Shown here: positions 1-6,205 of the stretch, in pieces
Layout of the letters: every line of letters begins with the position of its first letter
Position numbering within the stretch: the stretch's first letter is position 1
NCBI GenBank assembly: GCA_009786295.1
Contig: WQTN01000117.1
Span: 1 to 12,535, forward strand
DNA length: 12,535 nt
Direction: 5' to 3'
Source of the DNA: Methanomassiliicoccaceae archaeon
Lineage (GTDB): Archaea > Thermoplasmatota > Thermoplasmata > Methanomassiliicoccales > Methanomethylophilaceae
The notes under the pieces: generated by a model
Seen by the model: only the letters and a program-made list of their open reading frames with translations
Told to the model about the DNA's origin: nothing
The model's database searches: none
Position numbers and translations under genes: made by a program

Positions 1-1
1 T

Positions 2-580
2 GCGGCGTCCTCTATATCACCCAGCGGTAAAGTGGCTGCCGCCGGCGGCGAAAGCAAGACCTTCACTTTCTCGGCCAATGCGGGATATCACATATCCTCA
101 GTGATCGTTGACGCTGTACCTCTGACCGCAGCTCAGATCGATCAGGGCAGCTACACCTTCACGAACGTGTACTCCAACCACACGATAGAAGTGAGGAGCG
201 CACCCGGCCAGAATACAACAGGCATCATCCTGACGATCAGCATCTCCGGAGGAGGTCATGCCGAATACAGCATCAACGCGGCACCCTTCGAAAGATATGT
301 CTCGCCTGTGAACAACCTCCCGCTGGGTGCGAATGTGGTCATAAGAGCGACCGCCGACGACGGTTACAGGTTCGACAAGTGGGAGACGCCGTCCGCAAAG
401 AGCACGTCCGAAGTGGTATTCGATGATGTGACCTCCTCTCTGAACCTGAAACTCTCCTTCGCGAAGGAAGGCGGGGACAACACTATCCTGTGGATAGTGA
501 TCGCGATAGTGATTCTGGTGATCCTGTTCCTCTTGGCATTATTCGTTCTGCGCGGAAGAAGGAAGGAGGACGGCATCTGA
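2..580 (+). CDS. C-terminal part of a membrane-anchored surface repeat protein (5' end outside window)
   Basis: The frame is open from the first bases of the window with no upstream stop, so this is the 3' end of a longer gene; the GTG at 32 is only an internal codon. The visible 192 residues hold two modules resembling the bacterial B-repeat type found in large surface proteins. One contains the GYHISSVIVD motif and ends TFTNVYSNHTIEV; the other contains GYRFDKW. A hydrophobic helix of about 23 residues follows (starting NTILWIVIAIVILVILFLL), then a basic stop-transfer tail, RGRRKEDGI. This predicts an extracellular repeat region held in the membrane by a C-terminal anchor with a short cytoplasmic tail. 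Such repeats are common in gut archaea and bacteria and are often assigned adhesion roles, but nothing here shows a ligand. The anchor and topology are well supported; the adhesion role is inference. Confidence 0.8.
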   Translation, partial: AASSISPSGKVAAAGGESKTFTFSANAGYHISSVIVDAVPLTAAQIDQGSYTFTNVYSNHTIEVRSAPGQNTTGIILTISISGGGHAEYSINAAPFERYVSPVNNLPLGANVVIRATADDGYRFDKWETPSAKSTSEVVFDDVTSSLNLKLSFAKEGGDNTILWIVIAIVILVILFLLALFVLRGRRKEDGI

Positions 581-660
581 GAAGATTTCAGACTGCCAGG
601 GAACACAGGGATTCGCGCAAACGTATCCCGAACAAACAACTTTGAACTTTTTACCAAGCA

Positions 661-679
661 GGGACGGGGGCCCCGTCCC
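661..679 (+). terminator. GC-rich stem-loop after the surface-protein gene
   Basis: A perfect inverted repeat of two 9-base arms (gggacgggg and ccccgtccc) around one central G lies 80 bases after the stop codon. It is followed by the T-rich stretch gatatttctttatcc. The position before the thermosome promoter and the stem plus T-rich tail suggest a terminator or 3' end-protecting hairpin. Archaeal termination depends mainly on oligo-T, so the stem may serve RNA stability instead. Confidence 0.5.
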
Positions 680-744
680 CGCCTGATATTTCTTTATCCA
701 ACAAAGTTCTGAACAGATGTATTTTCAAAGTCTTTCATTAAGAA

Positions 745-790
745 TATTAATATAGAAGAACAAAATTACCAATAGTTAAAATCAGGGAGA
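745..790 (+). promoter_or_regulatory. Candidate thermosome promoter and ribosome binding site
   Basis: The AT-rich element tattaatata at 745-754 is a good archaeal TATA-box candidate. A start of transcription about 25 bases downstream would fall near 775-780. That leaves a leader of roughly 20-25 bases carrying the purine run agggaga at 784-790, nine bases before the ATG at 800. No obvious heat-shock operator is visible. Confidence 0.45.
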
Positions 791-799
791 TTATATCCT

Positions 800-2428
800 A
801 TGTATGCGAACGGAAACCAACCGATCATTGTGCTGAGAGAAGGCACAGAGAGAAGCAAAGACAAAGAGGCTCAGTTCAACAACATTGCAGCCGCCAAGGC
901 TGTGGCAGACGCCGTAAGGTCCACGCTCGGACCAAAAGGAATGGACAAGATGCTTGTGAACACCATCGGAGATGTCGTAATAACAAACGACGGTGTGACG
1001 ATCCTCAAAGAGATCGAAGTACAGCACCCCGCAGCAAAGATGGTTGTCGAGGTCGCAAAAACACAGGACAACGAATGCGGCGACGGCACGACGACCGCCG
1101 TCGTAATCGCAGGAGAACTCCTCAAACAGTCTGAGGAACTCATTGACGCAAAGATCCACCCCACCGTCATAACGAGCGGATTCAGGATGGCCGCGGACAA
1201 AGCGGTCGAAGTTCTTAACGAAATAGCGGTGGACGCAACAAAGGACGAGATCCTCAAAAAGGTCGCCGTTACCTCGCTGACAGGGAAATCCGTCGGCGAA
1301 GAGCATGACGCCCTCGCGGAGATCATCGTAAAAGCGGCAAAGGCCGTCGCAGAGAACGGAAAGGTCGATACTGACAACATACGCATAGAGAAGAAGGTCG
1401 GAGGCGTCATCGGGGACACTTATCTCATCGAAGGAGTGGTCATCGACAAAGAACCAGTGCACTCCCGCATGCCGAAGAAAGTGGAGAACGCAAAGATCGC
1501 GCTCTTCGCCGCACCCCTCGAAGTGAAGAAAACTGAATTTGACGCTCAGATACAGATCACCGACCCCGCAGCGATGTCCGCTTTCCTGCAGGAAGAAGAG
1601 AACACAATGAAAGAGATGGTCGAGAAGATCAAAGAGGTCGGGGCAAGCGTCGTATTAACGTCCAAAGGTGTCGACGAGCTTGTTCAGCACTATCTCGCCA
1701 AGGCCGGCATACTCGGATGCAGGAGACTCAAGCAGAGCGACCTGGAAGCCGTTGCGAAGGCCACGGGCGGAAACATTGTGGGAAGCATTTCGGAGATAAC
1801 CAAGAAAGACCTCGGAACGGCCGGGCTCGTCGAAGAGAAGCTGGTCGGAGAGGACGGAATGATTTTCATTACCAAATGCAAGAACCCCAAAGCGATGACG
1901 ATATTCATCCGCGGCGGAACGGAACATGTGATGGAAGAGGTCGAGAGAGCGGTCAACGACGCTGTGCGCACAGTAGGAATCACGCTTGAGGACAAGAAGA
2001 TCGTCGCGGGCGGAGGCGCCCCCGAGATTGAACTCTGTCTTAGACTCTCGGAGTTTGCATCGTCCGTAGGAGGCAGGGAACAGCTCGCCATCGAGAAGTT
2101 CGCGAAGGCGATGGAGATCATACCCTGGACGCTCGCAGAGAACGCGGGTCTCGACTCGATCGACAGCATCATAAAGCTGAAGAACGCCCATGAGAAGAAG
2201 AATGGTAAATACTACGGTCTTGATCTCAACACGGGAGAAGCCGTTGACATGCTCAAACTGAATGTCATTGAGCCTCTCAGGGTCAAAGTGCAGGCGATAA
2301 ACTCGGCCGAGGAAGTGGCCAACATGATCCTCAGGATCGACGATGTCATCGCTGCGCGCAGGTCGCCCCCGCCGGCAATGCCGCAGGGGCCCGGCGGACC
2401 GGGCGGAATGCCGCCCGGAATGATGTAA
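800..2428 (+). CDS. thsA: Thermosome subunit (group II chaperonin)
   Basis: This 542-residue protein is a full-length archaeal thermosome subunit, the ATP-driven double-ring chaperonin that encloses unfolded proteins in the cytoplasm. It shows the equatorial-domain signatures NDGVTILKE (residues 63-71) and GDGTTTAVVIAGELL (94-108) that bind ATP, and the ERAVNDAVRTVG helix with the expected catalytic Asp near residue 387. The GGGAPEIEL motif starts at 404. The C-terminal tail is glycine- and methionine-rich (GPGGPGGMPPGMM), like the cavity-lining tails of group II chaperonins. Length matches the family norm of about 540-550. The ATG at 800 is preceded by a purine-rich ribosome site, and residues from IIVLREGTER onward match the usual N terminus. 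Whether it is the alpha or beta type cannot be settled from one sequence, so the symbol's letter is tentative. It appears monocistronic. Confidence 0.98.
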   Translation: MYANGNQPIIVLREGTERSKDKEAQFNNIAAAKAVADAVRSTLGPKGMDKMLVNTIGDVVITNDGVTILKEIEVQHPAAKMVVEVAKTQDNECGDGTTTAVVIAGELLKQSEELIDAKIHPTVITSGFRMAADKAVEVLNEIAVDATKDEILKKVAVTSLTGKSVGEEHDALAEIIVKAAKAVAENGKVDTDNIRIEKKVGGVIGDTYLIEGVVIDKEPVHSRMPKKVENAKIALFAAPLEVKKTEFDAQIQITDPAAMSAFLQEEENTMKEMVEKIKEVGASVVLTSKGVDELVQHYLAKAGILGCRRLKQSDLEAVAKATGGNIVGSISEITKKDLGTAGLVEEKLVGEDGMIFITKCKNPKAMTIFIRGGTEHVMEEVERAVNDAVRTVGITLEDKKIVAGGGAPEIELCLRLSEFASSVGGREQLAIEKFAKAMEIIPWTLAENAGLDSIDSIIKLKNAHEKKNGKYYGLDLNTGEAVDMLKLNVIEPLRVKVQAINSAEEVANMILRIDDVIAARRSPPPAMPQGPGGPGGMPPGMM

Positions 2429-2435
2429 AACTAAC

Positions 2436-2468
2436 AGAGAGCATAGCTCTCTTTCCCTTCTTTTTTAC
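2436..2468 (+). terminator. Stem-loop and T-tract terminator of the thermosome gene
   Basis: Seven-base perfect arms agagagc (2436-2442) and gctctct (2446-2452) enclose the loop ata. The pyrimidine- and T-rich tract ttcccttctttttt follows at once. It begins eight bases past the stop codon. Stem plus poly-T immediately after a highly expressed gene is strong evidence for a transcription end. Confidence 0.75.
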
Positions 2469-2548
2469 CACTTTTTGTTTTGAAGCGCAGTTCATCACGA
2501 ATCATTTTTTTAAATGTTCAGTGCGAAATTATTATAATTTAACGTACG

Positions 2549-2566
2549 ATATTATGATGATAATAT
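2549..2566. promoter_or_regulatory. Palindromic operator candidate over the antitoxin start codon
   Basis: Perfect seven-base arms atattat and ataatat are separated by gatg, and the right arm overlaps the antitoxin ATG at 2565. An AT-rich promoter-like element, attattataattt, lies just upstream at 2529-2540. Phd/YefM-type antitoxins typically repress their own operon by binding palindromes at the promoter or start, so this is the natural candidate operator. The AT-rich composition weakens the statistical case. Confidence 0.45.
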
Positions 2567-2795
2567 GTATGTAAGTGCTACAGAATTCAGAACAAATGTG
2601 GGAAAATATCTTGATGCATCCGCTTCAGAGGATATTTACATAGTGAAACACGGCAGACCGATAGCAGTTCTATCTGCAAGTACAAATTCCAAAGAGAGAA
2701 TGCTTGATTCGCTGGTGGGCATAGGAGGAACATTGGATAAAGATCCGGAAGAGCTTCTTATGGAGAGATTTGATGATCGCAAAGTTCCTAATTGA
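2565..2795 (+). CDS. Phd/YefM-family type II antitoxin
   Basis: A 76-residue protein whose N-terminal half follows the Phd/YefM antitoxin pattern. The start MYVSATEFRTNVGKYLD is the usual opening with its DNA-binding beta strand and helix. YIVKHGRPIAVL is the family's typical second strand pair. The acidic C-terminal half (roughly 45-76, with EELLMERFDD) is the expected flexible toxin-neutralising segment. The role inferred from the family is to bind and block the PIN toxin encoded immediately downstream, whose reading frame overlaps its end by 23 bases, and to repress the shared promoter. Base composition is clearly more AT-rich than the thermosome gene, suggesting lateral acquisition. The pairing of a Phd/YefM antitoxin with a PIN toxin is well known. 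Confidence 0.88.
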   Translation: MYVSATEFRTNVGKYLDASASEDIYIVKHGRPIAVLSASTNSKERMLDSLVGIGGTLDKDPEELLMERFDDRKVPN

Positions 2796-3222
2796 TACTA
2801 ATATTCTGATGGATATAATATTCGAAAGAGAGCCGTTTTTGAGAGAGTCAAAATATGCTTTGAAATCGATTTTCAGATCAAATTCAGAAGTCTATGTGTC
2901 TGTACAATCTCTAAGTGATATTTTTTATTTAACAACAAAAAATAAATCAAAGAAGAGAGCATGGGAAACACTTGAAAAGATATCGCTAATGTTCAATGTG
3001 ATTGGTATTACTCCGGATGACTCGATAGAAGTTCTATCATCTGGTTTTGATGATTATGAAGATGGGGTGATAGCATTCTCAGCAAAAAGAAATGGGATAG
3101 ATGCGATAGTAACAAGGAATGATAGAGATTTTTATGAATCTGATCTTTTTATCATTGATCCTAAGGAGATCGATAAATATCTAAACAATCACTGCGAGGT
3201 CGGCAGCATAGTGGTCGGATGA
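2773..3222 (+). CDS. vapC: PIN-domain ribonuclease toxin (VapC-like)
   Basis: A 149-residue PIN-domain protein, predicted to be a metal-dependent endoribonuclease that cuts RNA when freed from its antitoxin. Visible acidic active-site candidates are Asp8 in FLIDTNILMD, Asp49 in SLSDIFY, Glu96/Asp97 in DDYEDGVIAFSA and Asp117 in VTRNDRDF, in the order expected for the PIN fold. The length is normal for the family. A TTG at 2770 is in frame, but the ATG at 2773 is the better start, with ggaga at 2762-2766 placed six bases before it. The gene overlaps the antitoxin by 23 bases, implying translational coupling. It is strongly AT-rich, matching the antitoxin and unlike the flanking chromosomal genes. 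The precise RNA target cannot be read from the sequence. Confidence 0.88.
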   Translation: MIAKFLIDTNILMDIIFEREPFLRESKYALKSIFRSNSEVYVSVQSLSDIFYLTTKNKSKKRAWETLEKISLMFNVIGITPDDSIEVLSSGFDDYEDGVIAFSAKRNGIDAIVTRNDRDFYESDLFIIDPKEIDKYLNNHCEVGSIVVG

Positions 3223-3252
3223 CCTCAAAACATATCTTGGTGTGCTGAGTGC

Positions 3253-3297
3253 CAATCCATTATTTCTTTCTTGTAAGAATTCACATACATTAATAAA
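3253..3297. repeat. Left copy of imperfect direct repeat flanking the recombinase pair
   Basis: This stretch contains, in order, caatccat, tatttctttc and cattaataaa. The same three blocks recur in the same order at 5023-5074 on the other side of the recombinase genes, with one mismatch in the first block and small spacing differences. The region is AT-rich, so chance similarity is possible, but three ordered blocks bracketing just the two recombinases suggest duplicated ends or recombination sites. Confidence 0.4.
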
Positions 3298-3344
3298 GTA
3301 AGTTAAGGTTCGACATTGATTAATCATTCTACTGAAGTTTTTTT

Positions 3345-3367
3345 ATACTCTTTAACCAATAGAGTAT
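3345..3367. promoter_or_regulatory. Inverted repeat upstream of the first recombinase
   Basis: Perfect seven-base arms atactct and agagtat flank the nine-base spacer ttaaccaat, ending 14 bases before the ATG at 3382. The left arm overlaps a TATA-like run (tttttttata, 3338-3347). It could be an autoregulatory operator, a leader hairpin, or a short partially palindromic crossover site of the kind serine recombinases bind. Confidence 0.4.
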
Positions 3368-3381
3368 CCGGATGGGGATCC

Positions 3382-4152
3382 ATGCGGAGAGCAGCACTCT
3401 ATGTCAGGGTGTCCACTGAAGAACAGGCAAGAGAAGGTTTCTCTCTGGACGCACAGACGGAAAGACTGGAAGCCTATTGCAGGCTTAAAGAATGGATGAT
3501 ATCCGACATCTACAGGGAAGAAGGGTATTCCGGAAGGAATACGGAGCGTCCGGAATACAAAAGGATGCTGGAAGAGCATGAGAATTGGGACGTACTTCTT
3601 GTTCTGAAGATGGACAGGATACACAGGAACAGTGTTAACTTTACACTCATGATGGATGAGCTCAGGCGCAAAGGCAAAGAGTTCAGCTCCATGCAGGAGA
3701 AGTTCGATACGGTCACTCCCATGGGAAGATTCGCTATGGATATCGTGCAGAGGATAGCACAGCTCGAGAGCGAGCAGATCGGCGACAGGGTCAAGATGGG
3801 GATGGTAAGGAAGGCAAAATTCGGTACCGGATATATGGGCTCCGGACATCCCTACGGATACGTTTACGAAAGAGGGTCACTGACCATCGTAGAGTATGAG
3901 GCAGAGGTCGTCAGAGATATCTATTCTATGCACCGCGGAGGTATGTCGCTGAGGTCCATCACAGATACGCTGAACAATTCTCTGATCCAGCCAAAGAAGG
4001 GCGGAAGATGGTCGCATCAGTCCGTATCAAAGATACTGCACAATCCCGTCTATGCAGGTTACATCAGATGGGACGGGATCGTCCGCAGCGGAGACCATGA
4101 AGCAATAATCGGTCAGGAGATCTATGAATCGATCAACGGTCCGATCGAATGA
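3382..4152 (+). CDS. Short serine recombinase 1 (resolvase plus recombinase domain, no zinc ribbon)
   Basis: A 256-residue site-specific recombinase. The N-terminal catalytic domain is complete: Ser11 in LYVRVSTEEQ is the nucleophile, and KMDRIHRN supplies Arg79 and Arg82. GYSGRN and QRIAQLESEQIGDR (start of the long helix E) are also present. A DNA-binding recombinase domain follows, with HPYGYVY, SVSKILHNPVYAGYIRWDG and HEAIIGQEIYESI. The protein stops where large serine recombinases usually continue into a zinc ribbon and coiled coil, so it is about half their usual 450-600 residues. A TTG at 3316 would add 22 residues unlike the family; the ATG at 3382, after gatgggga, places Ser11 at the usual distance. 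Its end overlaps recombinase 2 by 29 bases. The likely role is integration, excision or inversion of its own element; the target is unknown. Confidence 0.9.
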   Translation: MRRAALYVRVSTEEQAREGFSLDAQTERLEAYCRLKEWMISDIYREEGYSGRNTERPEYKRMLEEHENWDVLLVLKMDRIHRNSVNFTLMMDELRRKGKEFSSMQEKFDTVTPMGRFAMDIVQRIAQLESEQIGDRVKMGMVRKAKFGTGYMGSGHPYGYVYERGSLTIVEYEAEVVRDIYSMHRGGMSLRSITDTLNNSLIQPKKGGRWSHQSVSKILHNPVYAGYIRWDGIVRSGDHEAIIGQEIYESINGPIE

Positions 4153-5005
4153 GGAGGTCCGCTACAGAGCGGCTCTTTATGTCAGGGTTTCCACCGAAGA
4201 GCAATCGGTGGAAGGATACTCTCTCGAAGCGCAAAAGGCATTCCTTCAGGATTGCTGCATTGCCGAAAATTATGAAGTGGCCGACATCTATGAAGACGAC
4301 GGATATTCCGGAAGGAACATAAAAAGGCCGGAATACGAAAGGATGATGAGCGAACACGACAGATGGGATGTTCTTTTGGTCCTTAAGATGGACCGTATCC
4401 ACAGGAACAGCCGAAATTTCATGAACATGATGGACGATCTTAACAAAATGGGCAAGATGTTCGTGTCAGCAACAGAAGCGCTGGACACGACCAATGCCCT
4501 GGGCAGGTTCGTCGTAGATATGATACAAAGGATCGCGCAGCTTGAGAGCGAACAGATCGGCGAAAGAACCTATTTGGGTATGGAAGAGAAGGCAAGGACC
4601 ATGTCCAACACCGAAAGGGAAAGCAGAACCATGGGATTCAATGCGCCATATGGATATATGCTGAACAACGGGATACTTCTATCCGTACCTGAAGAGCTGA
4701 ACGTGGTCAGAGGGATATTCAAGGAATATCTGGACGGAGATACAATGGACGGCATCGCATATGGTCTGAACAGGAACGGCCAGCTGACAAAAAGAGGAAA
4801 CCCTTGGAACATCTACAATCTGAGGAATATTCTTCACAATCCTATATATGCAGGATATATGCGGTGGGATGACCTATATATAAAACACTTTGCACAAACA
4901 GCAGTATCTTCCGACGAATATAACCGCGTGCAGGAGCTTATTTCTGCCAAAACAAGGGATTCAAAGAAGAGAAATATCAAAAAAATCCCTGATGAATTGG
5001 AGTGA
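4124..5005 (+). CDS. Short serine recombinase 2, paralogue of recombinase 1
   Basis: A 293-residue paralogue of the preceding gene, starting 29 bases before that gene's stop in a different frame. It shares LYVRVSTEEQ (nucleophile Ser23), GYSGRN, the DVLLVLKMDRIHRNS block with the catalytic arginines, QRIAQLESEQIGER, APYGYM and ILHNPIYAGYMRWDD. It ends with a short basic tail (AKTRDSKKRNIKK) in place of the zinc ribbon and coiled coil of large serine recombinases. The ATG at 4124, with aggaga at 4115-4120, is the only start close enough to place the serine normally. The gaggagg just after the recombinase 1 stop has no in-frame start behind it. The two proteins may act as a heteromer, or handle integration and excision separately, as with the CcrA/CcrB pair of SCCmec; that comparison is by arrangement only. 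Confidence 0.9.
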   Translation: MNRSTVRSNEEVRYRAALYVRVSTEEQSVEGYSLEAQKAFLQDCCIAENYEVADIYEDDGYSGRNIKRPEYERMMSEHDRWDVLLVLKMDRIHRNSRNFMNMMDDLNKMGKMFVSATEALDTTNALGRFVVDMIQRIAQLESEQIGERTYLGMEEKARTMSNTERESRTMGFNAPYGYMLNNGILLSVPEELNVVRGIFKEYLDGDTMDGIAYGLNRNGQLTKRGNPWNIYNLRNILHNPIYAGYMRWDDLYIKHFAQTAVSSDEYNRVQELISAKTRDSKKRNIKKIPDELE

Positions 5006-5030
5006 ATGGATGTATGCTACATCAATTCAT
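4992..5030 (+). terminator. Compound stem-loop over the recombinase 2 stop codon
   Basis: Eight-base arms atgaattg (4992-4999) and caattcat (5023-5030) enclose an inner hairpin, gatgta-tgc-tacatc (5009-5023; its last base is shared with the outer arm). The T-rich run atttatttctttcc follows at once. The simplest reading is a terminator for the recombinase operon. Because the right arm is also the start of the right-hand direct repeat, it could instead be part of a recombination site. Confidence 0.45.
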
Positions 5031-5074
5031 ATTTATTTCTTTCCCTGACTTTTTAAATCTGCCGCATTAATAAA
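5023..5074. repeat. Right copy of imperfect direct repeat flanking the recombinase pair
   Basis: Contains caattcat, tatttctttc and cattaataaa in the same order as 3253-3297. The second and third blocks are exact ten-base matches, with spacing differing by a few bases. See the left copy for the interpretation. It lies between the recombinase operon and the transporter promoter. Confidence 0.4.
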
Positions 5075-5153
5075 TTTGTATGCGTTTTTTATTTTAATTC
5101 TTGAAAAAAACAATCTGGGTCTTTTGAAGATTCAATTTTTCAGACAAAGGTTA

Positions 5154-5196
5154 TTTATATTCAGTAAGTAGAATCTAGCGCTGAGGTTATACCTCA
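5154..5196 (+). promoter_or_regulatory. Promoter and operator-like palindrome of the acetate-transporter gene
   Basis: The TATA-box candidate tttatat lies at 5154-5160, placing the expected transcription start near 5181-5186. A perfect palindrome, tgaggt-tat-acctca, covers 5182-5196, at or just after that start. This is a classical place for a repressor site. As a leader hairpin it would also sit directly before the strong ribosome site. Confidence 0.5.
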
Positions 5197-5200
5197 TCTT

Positions 5201-5207
5201 AAGGAGG
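5201..5207 (+). promoter_or_regulatory. Strong Shine-Dalgarno site
   Basis: The run aaggagg is a near-perfect anti-16S match, seven bases before the ATG at 5215. It is the best ribosome site in the window, and fixes this start and predicts efficient translation. Confidence 0.85.
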
Positions 5208-5214
5208 AAACAAA

Positions 5215-5724
5215 ATGGTAGAATGCCAAAAATGTTTGGATCCAACATCATTGGGTCTGTTTTTGGTTGCAGTGGTATCATTGCCATTAGCACTTTTGCA
5301 GTTGGTAGGGATAAACGACGTATACAGCGTCCCCGAACCCGGCTTCTTCATGCTTTTGGGTCTGATGATAATACTTGTGGCCTTGTATGCATATAAAACC
5401 GACAGTAATTTCGGATTCGTAGTGTTCGCACTTGTCGGTGCGGCAGTCACTATGACAGGAATTGGAATGGGTTCATATGAGAACATAGCGTTCGCGCTCG
5501 TGTTCGTACTTGCGATAATATGGTCTATTTTCGCAAAGACACCAAAGAACCTGTCGCTGATCCTGGTTACGACCGCTCTGATATTCCTATTCGTAGGTCT
5601 AAGCGGTCTGATTGATGGAGACTATTGGCACTGGCTGATAGGAATAGCAGCGCTGTTCAACTTCATATTCAACATATACCTTGCATACGCTCTTGCGCTC
5701 GAGAACAAGCTCCCGATCTTCTGA
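5215..5724 (+). CDS. GPR1/FUN34/YaaH-family acetate uptake transporter
   Basis: A 169-residue integral membrane protein with six hydrophobic segments, roughly at residues 9-33, 43-62, 66-88, 90-110, 115-138 and 141-165. The opening DPTSLGLF occupies the place of the family's NPAPLGL signature. The last helix, with NFIFNIYLAYALALE, fits the family's end pattern. Known members (SatP/YaaH, Ady2) form small channels that carry acetate or succinate with protons. In hydrogen-dependent methylotrophic methanogens acetate is commonly needed as a carbon source, which would make this a nutrient importer, but no metabolic partner gene is adjacent. It is somewhat shorter than the usual 190-200 residues, and the signature motif is divergent, so substrate is uncertain. 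A TATA box, palindrome and very strong ribosome site upstream indicate a regulated, well-translated single gene. Confidence 0.8.
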   Translation: MVECQKCLDPTSLGLFLVAVVSLPLALLQLVGINDVYSVPEPGFFMLLGLMIILVALYAYKTDSNFGFVVFALVGAAVTMTGIGMGSYENIAFALVFVLAIIWSIFAKTPKNLSLILVTTALIFLFVGLSGLIDGDYWHWLIGIAALFNFIFNIYLAYALALENKLPIF

Positions 5725-5743
5725 ACGGAATGCAAGACAAACC

Positions 5744-5774
5744 TTTTTTCAAACACTTTTATTATTTCTCTTCT
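5744..5774 (+). terminator. Oligo-T transcription end after the transporter gene
   Basis: Repeated T runs (tttttt, then cttttattatttctcttct) begin 20 bases after the stop codon. No strong stem precedes them. Clustered T tracts alone are sufficient for archaeal termination. Confidence 0.4.
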
Positions 5775-5821
5775 CAACTGAAAATGCGCCAGCGAGAACT
5801 TGACGTTTTGTAAATACTGAT

Positions 5822-5851
5822 ATACATGTTCAGAGATACATGTTCCGAACA
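5822..5851. repeat. Short direct and inverted repeats before the small membrane peptide
   Basis: The ten-mer atacatgttc occurs at 5822-5831 and again at 5836-5845, a 14-base period. The second copy runs into the palindrome tgttc-c-gaaca (5841-5851), which ends three bases before the ATG at 5854. This looks like a regulator-binding cluster or leader hairpin. Confidence 0.35.
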
Positions 5852-5853
5852 GC

Positions 5854-5958
5854 ATGAGACAAGAGAAAAAGAACAAGCTGATGGCAATATTCGTGGTTCT
5901 GATAATGGTCTTTGTCGCTTTCGCGGTGGCGGCGGCCTGGCTGGCAGAAAATATATGA
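5854..5958 (+). CDS. 34-residue single-helix membrane peptide
   Basis: A small open frame starting ATG at 5854 and ending TGA at 5956-5958. The peptide has a short charged head (MRQEKKNKL), one hydrophobic stretch of about 22 residues (from MAIFVVLIMVFVAFAV to the Trp-Leu pair) and a short tail, AENI. This charge pattern predicts a single membrane helix with the N terminus inside. The frame is G/C-rich at many third positions (ctg, gtg, gcg, ggc-rich stretch), like real genes nearby and unlike the AT-rich surroundings. No strong ribosome site is visible; the repeats just upstream may mark its control region. Function is not recognisable. It could be a regulator or accessory of the neighbouring transporter, or a chance frame. 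Confidence 0.4.
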   Translation: MRQEKKNKLMAIFVVLIMVFVAFAVAAAWLAENI

Positions 5959-6170
5959 TCTGCACAATAAAATTGATATATCACAATTAATTAAGCTGAT
6001 ATCTTAATTGTATTAATTAATTGCAATGTATCTTTTTTGATATACTATGCAAAGTATAGTAGCTTTAATAATTAATGTAGTAGCTTAATATCATTAATTA
6101 TTATCAAATCTACTAAAATCTATGGCTGACTTCAATATGGATGCATGACAGCCTTGTTCACAGGAGTGAC

Positions 6171-6205
6171 GGCCCATGCCATGGGCCCGGTTCGTAACGT
6201 GAACC
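6171..6205. repeat. Two adjacent inverted repeats
   Basis: The first hairpin is ggcccat-gcc-atgggcc (6171-6187), seven-base perfect arms with a three-base loop. The second, ggttc-gtaacgt-gaacc (6189-6205), starts two bases later. Two stable stems back to back in a region without a gene suggest a folded RNA or a protein-binding site. Confidence 0.4.

Noticed and set aside
791..2191. Long open frames antisense to the thermosome gene
   Set aside because: They mirror the strong codon bias of a highly conserved gene, have no ribosome sites, and give low-complexity protein unlike any family I know.
3307..3320. ggttcgac, resembling a tRNA T-loop, as a possible attachment-site tRNA end
   Set aside because: No complementary T-stem, acceptor stem or upstream D and anticodon arms are present; the surroundings are AT-rich and unstructured.
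3316..3381. TTG at 3316 as the start of recombinase 1
   Set aside because: It adds 22 residues unlike the family and runs through the promoter-like run and inverted repeat; the ATG at 3382 puts the catalytic serine at residue 11 as expected.
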